A DNA stretch of 64,000 nucleotides. Source: Streptomyces olivaceoviridis. Lineage in GTDB: Bacteria; Actinomycetota; Actinomycetes; Streptomycetales; Streptomycetaceae. A program made the position numbers and the translations under genes. Location: positions 310,001-374,000 of the forward strand of contig NZ_BMUI01000006.1 in the NCBI RefSeq assembly GCF_014650115.1, written 5' to 3'. Positions 39,458 through 49,650 of this stretch are shown here, piece by piece. Each line of letters starts with the position of its first letter. The first letter of the stretch is position 1. Below the pieces are notes generated by a model. The model was not told the origin of the DNA. It searched no databases and saw only the letters and a list, made by a program, of their open reading frames with translations.

Positions 39458-39486
39458 GTTCATGGTTCCGTCCGCATGCAACCCGC

Positions 39487-39532
39487 GTAAAAAGGGCGGG
39501 CCCCCAGGACCGAAGTCCGGGGGGCCCGCCCT
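39487..39532 (-). terminator. Terminator after divIVA with T-run
   Basis: Arms 39493-39505 (AGGGCGGGCCCCC) and 39520-39532 form a perfect 13 bp stem. Read on the minus strand it is followed by TTTTTACG, a true U-tract, which is unusual for this GC-rich genome. It lies 42 bp after the divIVA stop. Confidence 0.85.
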
Positions 39533-39574
39533 ATCAGACGCTGCCGACGCCGTTGTCGTACTGGTGTCCGGTGC

Positions 39575-40723
39575 TCAGTTGTCGTCCTCGTCGATCAGGA
39601 ACCCACGCATCGGCGAGGGAGCCTGACCCATCGGGGACGGACCCTGCGGGCGGACCGGCGCCATGGGCTGGGTCATGGCCGGGGTCATCTGCTGCTGACC
39701 GCCGTAGGACGGGGCGGACGACGAGGGGTTGCCGCCCATCGTCTGGTTGCCACCGTAGGACGGTGCGCTCGCGCCGGCCGGGGCCATGGAGGGCGCCGGG
39801 GACGGCGGCAGGGACGCGGCGGCCGGGGTGCGCGGCGGGGCCAGCGAGTCGTCGGCCTGGGTCTCCAGCTGACGCAGCTGCGACTCCAGGTACGACTTCA
39901 GGCGCGTGCGGTACTCGCGCTCGAAGCCGCGCAGGTCCTCGACCTTGCGCTCCAGCGTGGCGCGGGCGGACTCCAGGGAGCCCATGGCGACGCGGTGCTT
40001 CTCCTGCGCGTCCCGCTCCAGGGCGTCGGCCTTGGCACGGGCGTCACGCTCCAGACCCTCGGCGCGGCTGCGGGCCTCGCCGACGATCTTGTTGGCCTCG
40101 GAGCGGGCCTCGGCGATCGCCTGGTCGGCGGTCTGCTGGGCCAGCGAGAGGACACGGGCGGCGCTGTCGCCACCGGGGCCCTGACCGGGGCCGCCCATCG
40201 GACCGCCCATGGGGCCACCCATGGGACCGCCCATCGGGCCGCCCATCTGCTGCTGCATGGGCGGCTGTCCGCCCATCGGGCCCTGACCCATCGGACCCTG
40301 GCCCATCGGACCCTGGCCCATCGGGCCGGGACCCTGCGGGCCGCCCTGACCGCCGGGGCCGGCGGGCAGCTGCGGGGCACCGCTCGGCAGCTGGGGCGGA
40401 CCACCCATGGGGCCACCCATCTGCTGCTGCGGCGGGCCCGATATCCCGGCGGGCACCGGAGCGCCGGGACCTCGCATGCCCTGCTGCTGCGGGTGCTGCT
40501 GCTGGTCCTGCTCCGGGGGCTTGCGCGCGTTCTGCTGGTTCTGCGCGGCGGCACGGGTGGCCGCGGCCAGCTTGGCGCGCAGGTCCTCGTTCTCGCGGAG
40601 CAGACGGGTCAGTTCGGCTTCGACCTCGTCGAGGAAGGCATCGACCTCGTCCTCGTCATAGCCTTCTCGGAGGCGGACGGTCGTGAACTGCTTGTTCCGC
40701 ACGTCCTCGGGGGTCAACGGCAT
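39575..40723 (-). CDS. divIVA: DivIVA/Wag31 polar growth protein
   Basis: The 382-residue coiled-coil protein marks cell poles and directs tip growth in streptomycetes, where it is essential. The conserved membrane-binding N-terminus reads [18 protein letters not shown] and is followed by [21 protein letters not shown] low-complexity linker (about 65-190) is built of GPMGQ and PMGG repeats. The second coiled coil ([20 protein letters not shown] to [15 protein letters not shown]) follows, then a disordered tail. It is the last gene of the dcw cluster and ends at a strong terminator. Confidence 0.97.
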   Translation of the reverse strand: MPLTPEDVRNKQFTTVRLREGYDEDEVDAFLDEVEAELTRLLRENEDLRAKLAAATRAAAQNQQNARKPPEQDQQQHPQQQGMRGPGAPVPAGISGPPQQQMGGPMGGPPQLPSGAPQLPAGPGGQGGPQGPGPMGQGPMGQGPMGQGPMGGQPPMQQQMGGPMGGPMGGPMGGPMGGPGQGPGGDSAARVLSLAQQTADQAIAEARSEANKIVGEARSRAEGLERDARAKADALERDAQEKHRVAMGSLESARATLERKVEDLRGFEREYRTRLKSYLESQLRQLETQADDSLAPPRTPAAASLPPSPAPSMAPAGASAPSYGGNQTMGGNPSSSAPSYGGQQQMTPAMTQPMAPVRPQGPSPMGQAPSPMRGFLIDEDDN

Positions 40724-40777
40724 CTCTTCACCTCAACGTAGTCATCGGCAGTCGGCAAGACCGGATCGTCCCCATCC

Positions 40778-41068
40778 TCATCTCACGAAGCTCTGCGCGA
40801 CGGCGATGAGAATGTAGACGATGATCATCAGTACGAAGAAGGACAGGTCGAGCGCCACGCCCCCGAGACGCAGCGGCGGGATAAACCGCCGCAGAAGCTT
40901 CAGCGGTGGATCGGTGACAGTGTAGGTGGCCTCCAGTACGACCACCATCGCCTTGCCGGGTTGCCACGAGCGGGCGAACTGGAAAACGTAGTCCATGACG
41001 AGCCGGAAGATGAGCACGACGAGGAACACCATCAGCGCGATGTAGATCACCTGCGCGAACACGCTCAT
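40778..41068 (-). CDS. yggT: YggT-family membrane protein
   Basis: The 96-residue protein has two hydrophobic regions (VIYIALMVFLVVLIFRLVMD and LDLSFFVLMIIVYILIAVAQ) around the conserved TDPPLKLLRRFIPPLRLGG loop of the YggT family. It lies between sepF and divIVA, the standard place in Gram-positive dcw clusters. Members are implicated in osmotic stress and division, but the mechanism is unknown. It starts with ATG. Confidence 0.92.
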   Translation of the reverse strand: MSVFAQVIYIALMVFLVVLIFRLVMDYVFQFARSWQPGKAMVVVLEATYTVTDPPLKLLRRFIPPLRLGGVALDLSFFVLMIIVYILIAVAQSFVR

Positions 41069-41128
41069 GGCTTGTGGTTCCCTCTCCCCTGTTCCGTGCT
41101 CTTCCGTGCTTCGATCCGGTCGTACGTC

Positions 41129-41770
41129 TCAGCTCTGGTTGAAGAACCCGCCCTCTGCGATGCGGGCCTTGTCCTCCGCCGTGACATCGACGTTAGCAGG
41201 AGACAACAGGAACACCTTCTGCGTCACCCGCTCGATGCTGCCGTGAAGACCAAACACCAAACCGGCCGCAAAGTCGACAAGTCGCTTGGCGTCTGTGTCA
41301 TCCATCTCAGTCAGATTCATGATCACCGGGGTGCCCTCACGGAAGTGTTCCCCGATGGTACGGGCCTCGTTGTAGGTCCGCGGGTGAAGCGTGGTGATCC
41401 GGTAAGGCTCTCGTTCCGACACGACCTTGGGCATGATCACCGGCGCGTTCTTCTCCAGGGACTGACGTTCTTGTGTGATGGATGCCACGGGCGCGATCCG
41501 CGCCGGACGTCCGGATTCCGCGGCGAGCGAAGTCGAACGGGCCACCGGTTCGCGAGGCGCGGGCGGTTGTACGATTCGCACCTCTTCGTCCCTTTGGGAC
41601 TGGTGTGCACCGTGCGACTGGTGCGACGGCTCGTGCCGTCGGTGGTCCCGCTCGGGCTCCGGGTCCAACTCGGGCTCGAAGTCGTCGTCGGGGTCGAATC
41701 CGCGGCCGTCGTACCCATCGTCCTCCACGAGGCCGAGGTAGACCGCCATCTTGCGCATCGCGCCGGCCAT
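41129..41770 (-). CDS. sepF: SepF, FtsZ membrane anchor / Z-ring organiser
   Basis: I start at the ATG at 41768-41770 ([20 protein letters not shown]), eight bases from GGAGGA, giving 213 residues. The N-terminal amphipathic helix anchors the membrane. An acidic linker ([18 protein letters not shown]) follows. The SepF core runs from about residue 115: [55 protein letters not shown]. Actinobacteria lack FtsA and depend on SepF. The gene lies between yggS and yggT. Confidence 0.95.
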   Translation of the reverse strand: MAGAMRKMAVYLGLVEDDGYDGRGFDPDDDFEPELDPEPERDHRRHEPSHQSHGAHQSQRDEEVRIVQPPAPREPVARSTSLAAESGRPARIAPVASITQERQSLEKNAPVIMPKVVSEREPYRITTLHPRTYNEARTIGEHFREGTPVIMNLTEMDDTDAKRLVDFAAGLVFGLHGSIERVTQKVFLLSPANVDVTAEDKARIAEGGFFNQS

Positions 41771-41898
41771 GCTCTGAGTCCTCCGCTCTGTGGTGGATCG
41801 ACTGACGACTGCCAAGTGCCCGCGATCCACGTGGTCGTTGTGCCCGTCTTGGCGCGCACTGACCATATTTTCTGCTGTGGTCCGACTTCCTGGCGACG

Positions 41899-42618
41899 TT
41901 ACCCGAGCCTGGGGCGGACTCCGAGTACCGCGGTGCCGACGCGCACATGTGTCGCACCGGCGGCCACGGCCTGTTCGAGGTCCGCGCTCATCCCTGCCGA
42001 CACCATGGTTGCAGCCGGATGAGCCCGGCGCAGGTCAGTCGACAAAACCACCAGGCGCTCGAACGCCGCCTGTTCGCGTCCCGCGTACTCCCCGGTGAGC
42101 GGAGCGACGGTCATCAGTCCGTCGAGCCGCAGTCCGGGCGCCTCGGCGACCAGGTCGGCCAACTCTTCGATTCCTTCCGGGCCCACGCCACCGCGGTCGC
42201 CCCTGCCGCTCGCTCCGGCGTCGAGCGCGACCTGGATGAGACAGCCCACCTCGCGCTCCGCCCGCACCGCCTCCCTCGACAGCGCGGCGACGAGCCGCGA
42301 ACGGTCGACCGACTGCACGACATCGGCGTAACCGACCACGGAACGCACCTTGTTGGTCTGCAACTGACCGACAAAGTGCCATTTCAGGGGCAGATCCGCA
42401 CAGGCGGCGGCCTTCGGGGCAGCGTCCTGGTCGCGGTTCTCGGCGACATGGCGCACACCGAGTTCCGACAGGATCCGCACATCGCTCGCCGGATAGGTCT
42501 TGGTGACCACGATCAGGGTCACCTCCTCCCGCGCGCGCCCGGCCGCCGCGCACGCGGCGGTGATGCGCTCCTCCACCTTCGCCAGATTCGCGGCGAGTTC
42601 GGTCTTACGGTCCGTCAT
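41899..42618 (-). CDS. yggS: YggS-family PLP homeostasis protein
   Basis: The 239-residue single-domain TIM barrel binds pyridoxal phosphate through about K40 ([17 protein letters not shown]). Other marks are [22 protein letters not shown] and [29 protein letters not shown], which ends in the phosphate-binding part. The family buffers PLP and has no proven catalysis. It starts with ATG 6 bp after the pgeF stop and precedes sepF. Confidence 0.95.
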   Translation of the reverse strand: MTDRKTELAANLAKVEERITAACAAAGRAREEVTLIVVTKTYPASDVRILSELGVRHVAENRDQDAAPKAAACADLPLKWHFVGQLQTNKVRSVVGYADVVQSVDRSRLVAALSREAVRAEREVGCLIQVALDAGASGRGDRGGVGPEGIEELADLVAEAPGLRLDGLMTVAPLTGEYAGREQAAFERLVVLSTDLRRAHPAATMVSAGMSADLEQAVAAGATHVRVGTAVLGVRPRLG

Positions 42619-42624
42619 GCCCCA

Positions 42625-43356
42625 TCAGTCCAGCCAGACATAGCCCGCGAGCCGCCCGGTGGCGCGCTCGCGGCGGTACGAGAAATGGTCGTCCGACTCC
42701 AGCGTGCACACCGGCGCCTGCGCCCGGTCGCACACCCCGAGCCGGTCGAGCTGCGCGTGCACCCCGGCGCTCACATCGAGCGCCGGCGTGCCCCAGCTCG
42801 TCTCGGCGTGCGCCGCCGGCTCGACGGCGGCCACCTCGGCGCGCATCGCCTCCGGCACCTCGTAGCACCGGCCGCACACGGACGGGCCGCTGCGGGCCAC
42901 GATCCGGCGCGCCTCGGCACCGAGTTCGACCATGGCGCGCACGGCGGCGGGGACGACCCCCTTGACCATGCCGGGCCGGCCGGCGTGGGCCGCCGCGACG
43001 ATCCCGGCGACGGGGTCGGCCAGCAGCACCGGCACGCAGTCGGCGGTGAGGACGGCGAGGGCGAGCCCGCGCCGGGCGGTGACGATCGCGTCGACCTCCG
43101 GCACCGGGTTCCCCGCACCCCACGGCTCGTCCACCACGGCGACGTCGGCGCCGTGCACCTGGTTCATCCAGACGACCCGGCCGGGGTCCAGGCCGAGCGA
43201 CTTGGCCGCCAGCTCCCGGTTGCCCCGTACCGCCTCGGGCGCGTCGCCTACCGCGCCGCCGAGGTTCAGCTCCTCATACGGAGCGGCGCTCACCCCGCCC
43301 CACCGGTCGGTGAAGGCGAAGTGCGCGCCGCTCACGCTCTCGCGCTGTCCTATCAC
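42625..43356 (-). CDS. pgeF: Peptidoglycan editing factor PgeF / polyphenol oxidase (YfiH) family
   Basis: The 243-residue protein has the YfiH zinc-site residues: H68 in [14 protein letters not shown]107 in [13 protein letters not shown] and H124 in [13 protein letters not shown]. In Escherichia coli the homologue removes wrong L-Ser-containing precursors from peptidoglycan synthesis; others show purine nucleoside phosphorylase or laccase activity. It starts with a GTG that overlaps the ftsZ stop (GTGA), so it is translationally coupled to ftsZ. Confidence 0.92.
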   Translation of the reverse strand: MIGQRESVSGAHFAFTDRWGGVSAAPYEELNLGGAVGDAPEAVRGNRELAAKSLGLDPGRVVWMNQVHGADVAVVDEPWGAGNPVPEVDAIVTARRGLALAVLTADCVPVLLADPVAGIVAAAHAGRPGMVKGVVPAAVRAMVELGAEARRIVARSGPSVCGRCYEVPEAMRAEVAAVEPAAHAETSWGTPALDVSAGVHAQLDRLGVCDRAQAPVCTLESDDHFSYRRERATGRLAGYVWLD

Positions 43357-44561
43357 TTGAGGAAGTCCGGGACGTCCAGTTCCTCGGCCGCGCTGTCCGA
43401 GTAGGTCCGGGGCGCCGGCGGCACCGGCGGGGCGACCGGGATCTCGGTCACCGGCTCGGGCGCCGGCTCCGGCTCCTCCTTCGGCTTGACGCTGCCCAGC
43501 GAGCCGAAGGACGGACGGCTCGGCTCGCTCGGCCGGGCCGGAGCGGGCTCCTCGCGGCGGGCGGGGGCCGGTCCGGAGGCCGTGCCGAGGACGTTGTCCC
43601 GGCGGGCGGGCGGCTGGCCGCCGTCGAAGCCGGCCGCGATCACGGTGACCCGGACCTCGTCGCCGAGGGCGTCGTCGATGACCGCGCCGAAGATGATGTT
43701 GGCCTCGGGGTGGGCGGCCTCGCTGACCAGTTGGGCGGCCTCGTTGATCTCGAACAGGCCGAGGTCGGAGCCGCCGGAGATGGAGAGCAGCACGCCGCGG
43801 GCGCCGTCGATGGACGCCTCCAGCAGCGGCGAGGAGATCGCCATCTCGGCCGCGGCCACCGCGCGGTCGTCGCCGCGGGCCGAGCCGATGCCCATGAGGG
43901 CCGAACCGGCCTCGGACATGACCGACTTGACGTCGGCGAAGTCGAGGTTGATCAGGCCGGGGGTGGTGATGAGGTCGGTGATGCCCTGAACACCGGAGAG
44001 TAGGACCTGGTCGGCGGACTTGAAGGCGTCCAGGACCGAGACCTGGCGGTCCGAGATGGACAGCAGCCGGTCGTTCGGGATGACGATGAGGGTGTCGACC
44101 TCTTCGCGGAGTTCGGCGATGCCGTCCTCGGCCTGGTTCGCGCGGCGCCGTCCCTCGAAGGTGAACGGGCGGGTGACCACGCCGATGGTGAGGGCGCCCA
44201 GCGAGCGCGCGATGTTGGCCACGACGGGCGCGCCGCCGGTGCCGGTGCCGCCGCCTTCACCGGCCGTCACGAAGACCATGTCGGCCCCCTTGAGGACCTC
44301 CTCGATCTCCTCGCGGTGGTCCTCGGCGGCCTTGCGGCCGACGGCCGGGTTGGCTCCGGCGCCGAGTCCGCGGGTGAGTTCGCGGCCGACGTCGAGTTTG
44401 ACGTCGGCGTCGCTCATCAACAGCGCCTGTGCGTCGGTGTTGATGGCGATGAACTCGACGCCCTTGAGACCGACCTCGATCATCCGGTTGATGGCATTGA
44501 CACCACCGCCGCCGACACCGATGACCTTGATGACTGCGAGGTAGTTCTGCGGTGCTGCCAC
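43353..44561 (-). CDS. ftsZ: Cell division GTPase FtsZ
   Basis: The 402-residue tubulin homologue forms the Z-ring. The start reads [20 protein letters not shown], the GTP-binding signature is [13 protein letters not shown] (about residue 104 onward), and the T7 catalytic loop is [16 protein letters not shown] proline- and glutamate-rich linker (about 320-390) ends in the conserved tail LDVPDFLK, which binds partners such as SepF. The 279 bp upstream spacer is large for this cluster and should hold the sporulation-controlled promoters known for streptomycete ftsZ. Confidence 0.98.
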   Translation of the reverse strand: MAAPQNYLAVIKVIGVGGGGVNAINRMIEVGLKGVEFIAINTDAQALLMSDADVKLDVGRELTRGLGAGANPAVGRKAAEDHREEIEEVLKGADMVFVTAGEGGGTGTGGAPVVANIARSLGALTIGVVTRPFTFEGRRRANQAEDGIAELREEVDTLIVIPNDRLLSISDRQVSVLDAFKSADQVLLSGVQGITDLITTPGLINLDFADVKSVMSEAGSALMGIGSARGDDRAVAAAEMAISSPLLEASIDGARGVLLSISGGSDLGLFEINEAAQLVSEAAHPEANIIFGAVIDDALGDEVRVTVIAAGFDGGQPPARRDNVLGTASGPAPARREEPAPARPSEPSRPSFGSLGSVKPKEEPEPAPEPVTEIPVAPPVPPAPRTYSDSAAEELDVPDFLK

Positions 44562-44840
44562 GTCGAAGGCCTCTCGCCTCGAATTACGTTGTCGCCGCCG
44601 TGCGGTGCCCCGCGCCGGGACGACAGATGCCGAATGGGACGGTCCGTAACGCCGACCCGAACCCTAACCCTGAAGTTTAGGGTTACCAGTGTGTCTGTTC
44701 CCTGGAGTCTTCTGAACAGGACACTAAGTCGACAAGTGGCGCCCGTTCAACGAACACGCCGAACCTCCCGTTTTTCTTTTCACCCTATGTGATCAGCCGT
44801 AGCGGTGCCCAACCAGGGTGCTGGCCTGCGCGGATGTGCG
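44562..44840 (-). promoter_or_regulatory. ftsZ upstream control region
   Basis: The 279 bp between ftsQ and ftsZ contain no gene. Inside are an inverted repeat AACCCTAA-N9-TTAGGGTT (44660-44684) and two opposed GACAC pentamers (44691-44695 as GTGTC; 44720-44724). GACAC is the core recognised by the sporulation regulator WhiA, which controls ftsZ in streptomycetes. The role of these copies is inferred. Confidence 0.6.
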
Positions 44841-45644
44841 TCAACTGCCCGATGACGCAGGGGCGGTGGGGACGCTGACATCGAAGTGCCGCGCGCCGGG
44901 AGATGCTTTCATGAGAGCCGTGAGGGCCCGTGCCTTGGCGCGGCCCTGCTCGCCGCTGCCCCACTCGACGGTGCGGCCTCCGGCCAACTCCAGCGTGATG
45001 TCGTCGTAGGTGCGCACGTGGACGCTCCGGGCGGTCTTGGCCACGGCGGCCGGCAGGTCCCCCGCGACCCGGACCGCCTCGCGTACCAGCCGGTCGGTGC
45101 CGAAGCGCCGGAAGCTGGCGGCGCCCGGACCCGTCCGGGACGCGGACAGGCGCAGCATCGGAACGCCGTTCGGCGCCTGCGCGACCGTGGCGAAGCGGAC
45201 GCCGTCGTCGTCGACTTCGACGAAGTCCGCGCCCTTTCGGATGAGCAGAACCGGAGTGCGCTCGATCACTTTCAGGCTGATTTCGTGCGGCCAGGAACGA
45301 ACCACTTCTACGGTGTCAATCCGGGGCAATTTCCGGCGAAGTCGGGCTTCGATGGCACCCATGTCGGCGGAAATCATCGGTTTCCCGACAGGCACGGCCG
45401 CCGCCCGGCGCACCTCGGCCGGCGTCAGCACGCGCGTGCCCGACACCGAGACGTGCTCGACGCGCAGCCACGTCGAGCCGTACAAGACCCAGACGGAACC
45501 GGCGCCGAGGAGCACGAGGAGGGCGGCCAGGGCGGCGATCGCGCGAAGGCGCCGCCGGCCCGGCCCGCGGGCGGGCGGCGGGCCGGACGACTCCTGCTGG
45601 CGTTCACCGCGCTCGGCGGTGGAGGGTCCGGCCACGCTGCTCAC
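44841..45644 (-). CDS. ftsQ: Cell division protein FtsQ
   Basis: The 267-residue bitopic membrane protein has a basic, disordered cytoplasmic N-terminus (GPPPARGPGRRRLRA), one helix (IAALAALLVLLGAGSVWVLY) and an external POTRA domain (LRVEHVSVSGTRVLTPAEVR) followed by the beta domain (IDTVEVVRSWPHEISLKVIE). FtsQ scaffolds FtsL/DivIC and recruits the septal synthase. It starts with GTG 20 bp after murG. In many bacteria murC lies here; it does not in this window. Confidence 0.95.
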   Translation of the reverse strand: MSSVAGPSTAERGERQQESSGPPPARGPGRRRLRAIAALAALLVLLGAGSVWVLYGSTWLRVEHVSVSGTRVLTPAEVRRAAAVPVGKPMISADMGAIEARLRRKLPRIDTVEVVRSWPHEISLKVIERTPVLLIRKGADFVEVDDDGVRFATVAQAPNGVPMLRLSASRTGPGAASFRRFGTDRLVREAVRVAGDLPAAVAKTARSVHVRTYDDITLELAGGRTVEWGSGEQGRAKARALTALMKASPGARHFDVSVPTAPASSGS

Positions 45645-45664
45645 TGCCCTTTCGTCATACGGTC

Positions 45665-46753
45665 CTATCGGCGCGAGGCGATCGCCTCGTACACCATGCC
45701 GACGAGCAGGTCGTCGGCGTCCCGGCGGCCGAACTCACTCGCCGCGCGGGACATCTCGTACAACCGGTGCGGGTCGGCGAGCACGGGCAGCACGTTCTGC
45801 TGCACCCACTCGGGGGTCAGGTCCGCGTCGTCGACGAGGAGCCCGCCGCCGGCCTTGACCACCGGCTGGGCGTTGAGCCGCTGTTCGCCGTTGCCGATGG
45901 GCAGCGGGACGTACGCGGCCGGGAGTCCGACGGCGGAGAGTTCGGCGACGGTCATCGCGCCCGCGCGGCAGAGCATCATGTCGGCCGCCGCGTACGCGAG
46001 GTCCATCCGGTCCAGGTAACTTACCGGGATGTAGGGGGGCATTCCCGGCATCTGCTGCACCTGCGGCAGTTCGTTCTTCGGGCCGACCGCGTGCAGGATC
46101 TGGATGCCGGCCTGCTGGAGCCACGGGGCGACCGCCTGGGTCACCTCGTTCAGCCGCCGGGCGCCCTGCGATCCGCCGGAGACGAGCAGCGTGGGCAGGT
46201 TGGGGTCGAGGCCGAAGCGGTGGCGGGCCTCGGGGCGGACGGCGGCGCGGTCCAGCGTGGCGATGGAGCGGCGCAGCGGGATGCCGATGTAACGGGCGTC
46301 ACGCAGCTTGCTGTCCGGGGTGGAGACGGCGACCCGGGCCGCGTACCGCGAGCCGATCTTGTTGGCCAGGCCCGGACGGGCGTTGGCCTCGTGGATCACG
46401 ATGGGCACGCCGAGGCGCTTGGCGGCCAGATAGCCGGGCAGGGCGACATAGCCGCCGAAGCCGACCACGCAGTCCGCCTTGGTGCGCTCCAGGATCTGCT
46501 CGGCCGCCTTGATCGTGCCGCGCAGCCGGCCCGGGACGGTGATCAGCTCGGGGGTGGGCTTGCGCGGCAGCGGCACCGCCGGGATCAGCGCCAGCTCGTA
46601 GCCGCGCTCCGGGACGAGCCGGGTCTCCAGGCCGCGCTCCGTGCCCAGGGCCGTGATCCCCACGGTCGGGTCCTGCCTGCGCAGGGCGTCCGCGAGGGCG
46701 AGCGCGGGCTCGATGTGGCCGGCGGTCCCCCCACCGGCGAGTACGACATGCAC
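45665..46753 (-). CDS. murG: UDP-GlcNAc:undecaprenyl-PP-MurNAc-pentapeptide transferase MurG
   Basis: The 362-residue GT-B glycosyltransferase makes lipid II from lipid I at the inner face of the membrane. The N-terminal glycine loop is [20 protein letters not shown], and the second conserved stretch is [15 protein letters not shown]. The UDP-binding region is [20 protein letters not shown] followed by [15 protein letters not shown]. It starts 6 bp after ftsW. Confidence 0.97.
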   Translation of the reverse strand: MHVVLAGGGTAGHIEPALALADALRRQDPTVGITALGTERGLETRLVPERGYELALIPAVPLPRKPTPELITVPGRLRGTIKAAEQILERTKADCVVGFGGYVALPGYLAAKRLGVPIVIHEANARPGLANKIGSRYAARVAVSTPDSKLRDARYIGIPLRRSIATLDRAAVRPEARHRFGLDPNLPTLLVSGGSQGARRLNEVTQAVAPWLQQAGIQILHAVGPKNELPQVQQMPGMPPYIPVSYLDRMDLAYAAADMMLCRAGAMTVAELSAVGLPAAYVPLPIGNGEQRLNAQPVVKAGGGLLVDDADLTPEWVQQNVLPVLADPHRLYEMSRAASEFGRRDADDLLVGMVYEAIASRR

Positions 46754-46759
46754 CGAAAT

Positions 46760-48139
46760 TCACCGCTCTCCGGACGAACGCGCCGCCGAGGCACGCCGTC
46801 GCATCGTGTTCCATCTCCGAGGAGCTCCGGTTGGCCTTTTGACGGGCACTGGATCTCCCGCCCGCTTTCTACCAAAGCGAGGTTGCCGCATCGCAAGCGC
46901 TGCCCGCGCAGCGGGCTCGTCGCGCGCGAAGGCGATCAGCAGCCCGATGGCGAACATGGCCGGCAGCAGGGCGGACCCTCCGTAGGAGAACAGCGGGAGG
47001 GGGACACCGGCGATCGGCAGCAGACCGAGCACCGCACCGATGTTGATCACCGCCTGGGCGGTGATCCAGGTGGTCACGCCTCCCGCGGCATACCTCACGA
47101 AGGGGTCCTCCGTGCGTCCGGCCACGCGGATACCCGCATAGCCTAGAGCCGCGAACAGGGCGAGCACCGACAGCGTCCCCGCCAGGCCCAGTTCCTCACC
47201 GGTGACGGCGAAGATGAAGTCGGTGTGCGCTTCCGGGAGTTGGCCCCATTTTTCCACACTCGCGCCGAGTCCGGAGCCGAAGAGTCCGCCGGAGGCCAGG
47301 GCGTAGATGCCGTGCACGGCCTGCCAGCAGTCGGCGACCCCGGCCTTGGGCTCGGTGGCACCGATGCAGGCGAGGCGGGCCATCCGGTTGGGGCTCGTCT
47401 TGATGAGCGTCACACCGATCAGGCCGGCGACGGACAGCACGCCCGCGAACAGCCGGGTCGGGGCGCCCGCCAGCCAGAGCAGGCCGAAGAGGATCGCCGT
47501 GAGGATGATCGCGGTGCCCATGTCGCCGCCGAGCATGATCAGCCCGAGCAGCAGGAACGCGACCGGGACCAGCGGCACCAGCATGTGCTTCCACTGGGTC
47601 AGCAGCTTCCTCTCGTGCTTGCGGGCGATCAGGTCCGCGCCCCACAGCACCAGGGCGAGCTTGCCGAACTCGCTGGGCTGGATCTGGAAGGAGCCGCCGA
47701 GGGAGATCCAGTTCTGGTTGCCGTTGACCGCCATCCCTATCCCGGGCACCTGCACCAGGGCCATCAGGAAGACGGCGCCGGCGAGGATCGGGTAGGCCAG
47801 CGCCCGGTGCAGCTTCACCGGCATGCGGGAGGCGGCGAACAGCAGTGCGCCGCCGATCAGCGCGGCGAGGAACTGCTTACGGAAGAAGTACGACCCGGGC
47901 AGCGACAGCTGGAGCGCGGTGATCTGGGAGGCCGAGTAGACCATCACCAGGCCCAGCACGGTGATCAGCACACTGCCGCCGACGATCAGGTAGTAGGCGG
48001 TCAGCGGCCGGTCCCAGGCCCTGCGCGCGCGTGTGTAGAGCCGTTGAACGGGGTTCTCGCGCGGGGGCCGGGGAACGGCGGAGCGCGGGCGCCGGGACGC
48101 CCGCTGCACGGGTGGCCGGCCGGTACGGCTACTGGGCAT
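46760..48139 (-). CDS. ftsW: Septal peptidoglycan glycosyltransferase FtsW (SEDS family)
   Basis: The 459-residue protein has about ten transmembrane segments. SEDS marks include VMVYSASQITALQLSLPGSY, NQNWISLGGSFQIQPSEFGK, GLFGSGLGASVEKWGQLPEA, HTDFIFAVTGEELGL and LPLFSYGGSALLPAM. It polymerises lipid II at the septum with its partner FtsI. The N- and C-termini are basic and disordered, longer than in most bacteria. Its ATG lies about 70 bp after the murD stop. Confidence 0.97.
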   Translation of the reverse strand: MPSSRTGRPPVQRASRRPRSAVPRPPRENPVQRLYTRARRAWDRPLTAYYLIVGGSVLITVLGLVMVYSASQITALQLSLPGSYFFRKQFLAALIGGALLFAASRMPVKLHRALAYPILAGAVFLMALVQVPGIGMAVNGNQNWISLGGSFQIQPSEFGKLALVLWGADLIARKHERKLLTQWKHMLVPLVPVAFLLLGLIMLGGDMGTAIILTAILFGLLWLAGAPTRLFAGVLSVAGLIGVTLIKTSPNRMARLACIGATEPKAGVADCWQAVHGIYALASGGLFGSGLGASVEKWGQLPEAHTDFIFAVTGEELGLAGTLSVLALFAALGYAGIRVAGRTEDPFVRYAAGGVTTWITAQAVINIGAVLGLLPIAGVPLPLFSYGGSALLPAMFAIGLLIAFARDEPAARAALAMRQPRFGRKRAGDPVPVKRPTGAPRRWNTMRRRASAARSSGER

Positions 48140-48207
48140 CGGCGCCTCCGCTGAACGTCGACCGTCCCACGCGTCCCTCCCAAGATCCGCCCGGCAGGCG
48201 GCCGGGG

Positions 48208-49650
48208 TCAGGCGCCGAGTTCGCGGACCGCCGCCGCGAACGCGTCACCGCGCTGGTTGTAGTTGGTGAACATGTCCATGGAGGCACAGGCCGGGGCCAG
48301 CAGCACCGTGTCGCCGGGCTGAGCCAGCCGCTTCGCTTCCGTCACCGCCTGGAGCATCGCCCCAGTGTCGGTCCGGTCGAGGTCGACCACGGGTACTTCC
48401 GGCGCGTGTCGCGCGAGGGCGTCCCGGATCAGGGCGCGGTCGGCACCGATCAGGACGGCACCGCGAAGCCGCTTCGCCGACCTGGCGACCAGCTCGTCGA
48501 AGGTCGCGCCCTTCGCCAGACCACCCGCGATCCATACGATCGGTTCATATGACGCCAACGATGCTTCCGCGGCGTGGGTATTGGTCGCCTTGGAGTCGTC
48601 CACGTACGCGACCCCGTCGACGTCGGCGACGTGCGCGATGCGGTGGGCGTCCGGGCGGAAGGCCCGCAGACCGTCCCGTACGGCGCTCGCGGGCACCCCG
48701 AAGGCGCGGGCGAGGGCGGCGGCGGCGAGGGCGTTGGCGATGTTGTGCGGCGCGGGCGGGTCGACGTCGGAGACCTCGGCCAGCTCCTGCGCGTTCTTCT
48801 GCCGGTTCTCGACGAAGGCCCGGTCGACCAGGATGCCGTCCACGACGCCGAGTTGGGAGGGGCCGGGCGTGCCGAGCGTGAACCCGACGGCACGGCAGCC
48901 CTCTTCGACGTCGGCCTCGCGCACGAGGTCCTCGGTGGCCTTGTCGGCGACGTTGTAGACGCAGGCGACCTGGTTGCCCTCGTAGATGCGGCCCTTGTCG
49001 CGCGCGTACGCCTCCATGGAGCCGTGCCAGTCCAGGTGGTCCGGCGCGAGGTTGAGGACCGCCGCGGAGTGCGCCCGCAGGGAGGGCGCCCAGTGGAGCT
49101 GGTAGCTGGACAGCTCCACGGCGAGGACGTCGTAGTGCTCCTCGCCGAGGACCGCGTCCAGCAGGGAGACGCCGATGTTGCCCACGGCGGCCGTGCGCAG
49201 GCCCGCCGCCTTCAGGATGGAGGCGAGCATCTGGACGGTCGTGGTCTTGCCGTTGGTGCCCGTCACCGCCAGCCAGGGGGCCGCGTCGGGGCCGCGCAGC
49301 CGCCAGGCCAGCTCCACGTCGCCCCAGACCGGCACACCGGCCTTCCCGGCGGCGAGGAACAGCGGCTTGTCCGGCTTCCAGCCGGGCGCGGTGACGATCA
49401 GCTCGGTGCCTTCCGGCAGGGTCTCGCCGTCGCCGAGGCGCACGGTGATGCCGAGCGCCTCCAGCTCCGCGGCCTGTTCCCGCGCGCGTGCGTCGTCGCC
49501 GTCGTTGACGACGGTGACGATCGCCCCGCGCGCGTGCAGCGCTTTCGCCGCCGGGACGCCGGAGACGCCGAGCCCGGCGACGGTGACGTGCTTGCCCTGG
49601 AAGTCGGAAGGCCCAGAAGGCACCGAGGAGGTCACTTGTCCGCTGCCCAT
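48208..49650 (-). CDS. murD: UDP-MurNAc-L-alanine:D-glutamate ligase
   Basis: The 480-residue Mur ligase adds D-glutamate to UDP-MurNAc-L-Ala. The N-terminal UDP-binding domain begins KHVTVAGLGVSGVPAAKAL, the ATP loop is AVTGTNGKTTTVQML, and PHNIANALAAAALARAFGVP and YVDDSKATNTHAAEASL follow. The start is uncertain: the ATG at 49648-49650 or a GTG at 49633-49635 that overlaps the mraY stop; neither has a good ribosome site. It lies between mraY and ftsW. Confidence 0.96.
   Translation of the reverse strand: MGSGQVTSSVPSGPSDFQGKHVTVAGLGVSGVPAAKALHARGAIVTVVNDGDDARAREQAAELEALGITVRLGDGETLPEGTELIVTAPGWKPDKPLFLAAGKAGVPVWGDVELAWRLRGPDAAPWLAVTGTNGKTTTVQMLASILKAAGLRTAAVGNIGVSLLDAVLGEEHYDVLAVELSSYQLHWAPSLRAHSAAVLNLAPDHLDWHGSMEAYARDKGRIYEGNQVACVYNVADKATEDLVREADVEEGCRAVGFTLGTPGPSQLGVVDGILVDRAFVENRQKNAQELAEVSDVDPPAPHNIANALAAAALARAFGVPASAVRDGLRAFRPDAHRIAHVADVDGVAYVDDSKATNTHAAEASLASYEPIVWIAGGLAKGATFDELVARSAKRLRGAVLIGADRALIRDALARHAPEVPVVDLDRTDTGAMLQAVTEAKRLAQPGDTVLLAPACASMDMFTNYNQRGDAFAAAVRELGA

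Noticed and set aside
40195..40330. Regular short repeats suggesting a CRISPR array
   Set aside because: The repeats are in-frame codons of the DivIVA linker with no spacers.
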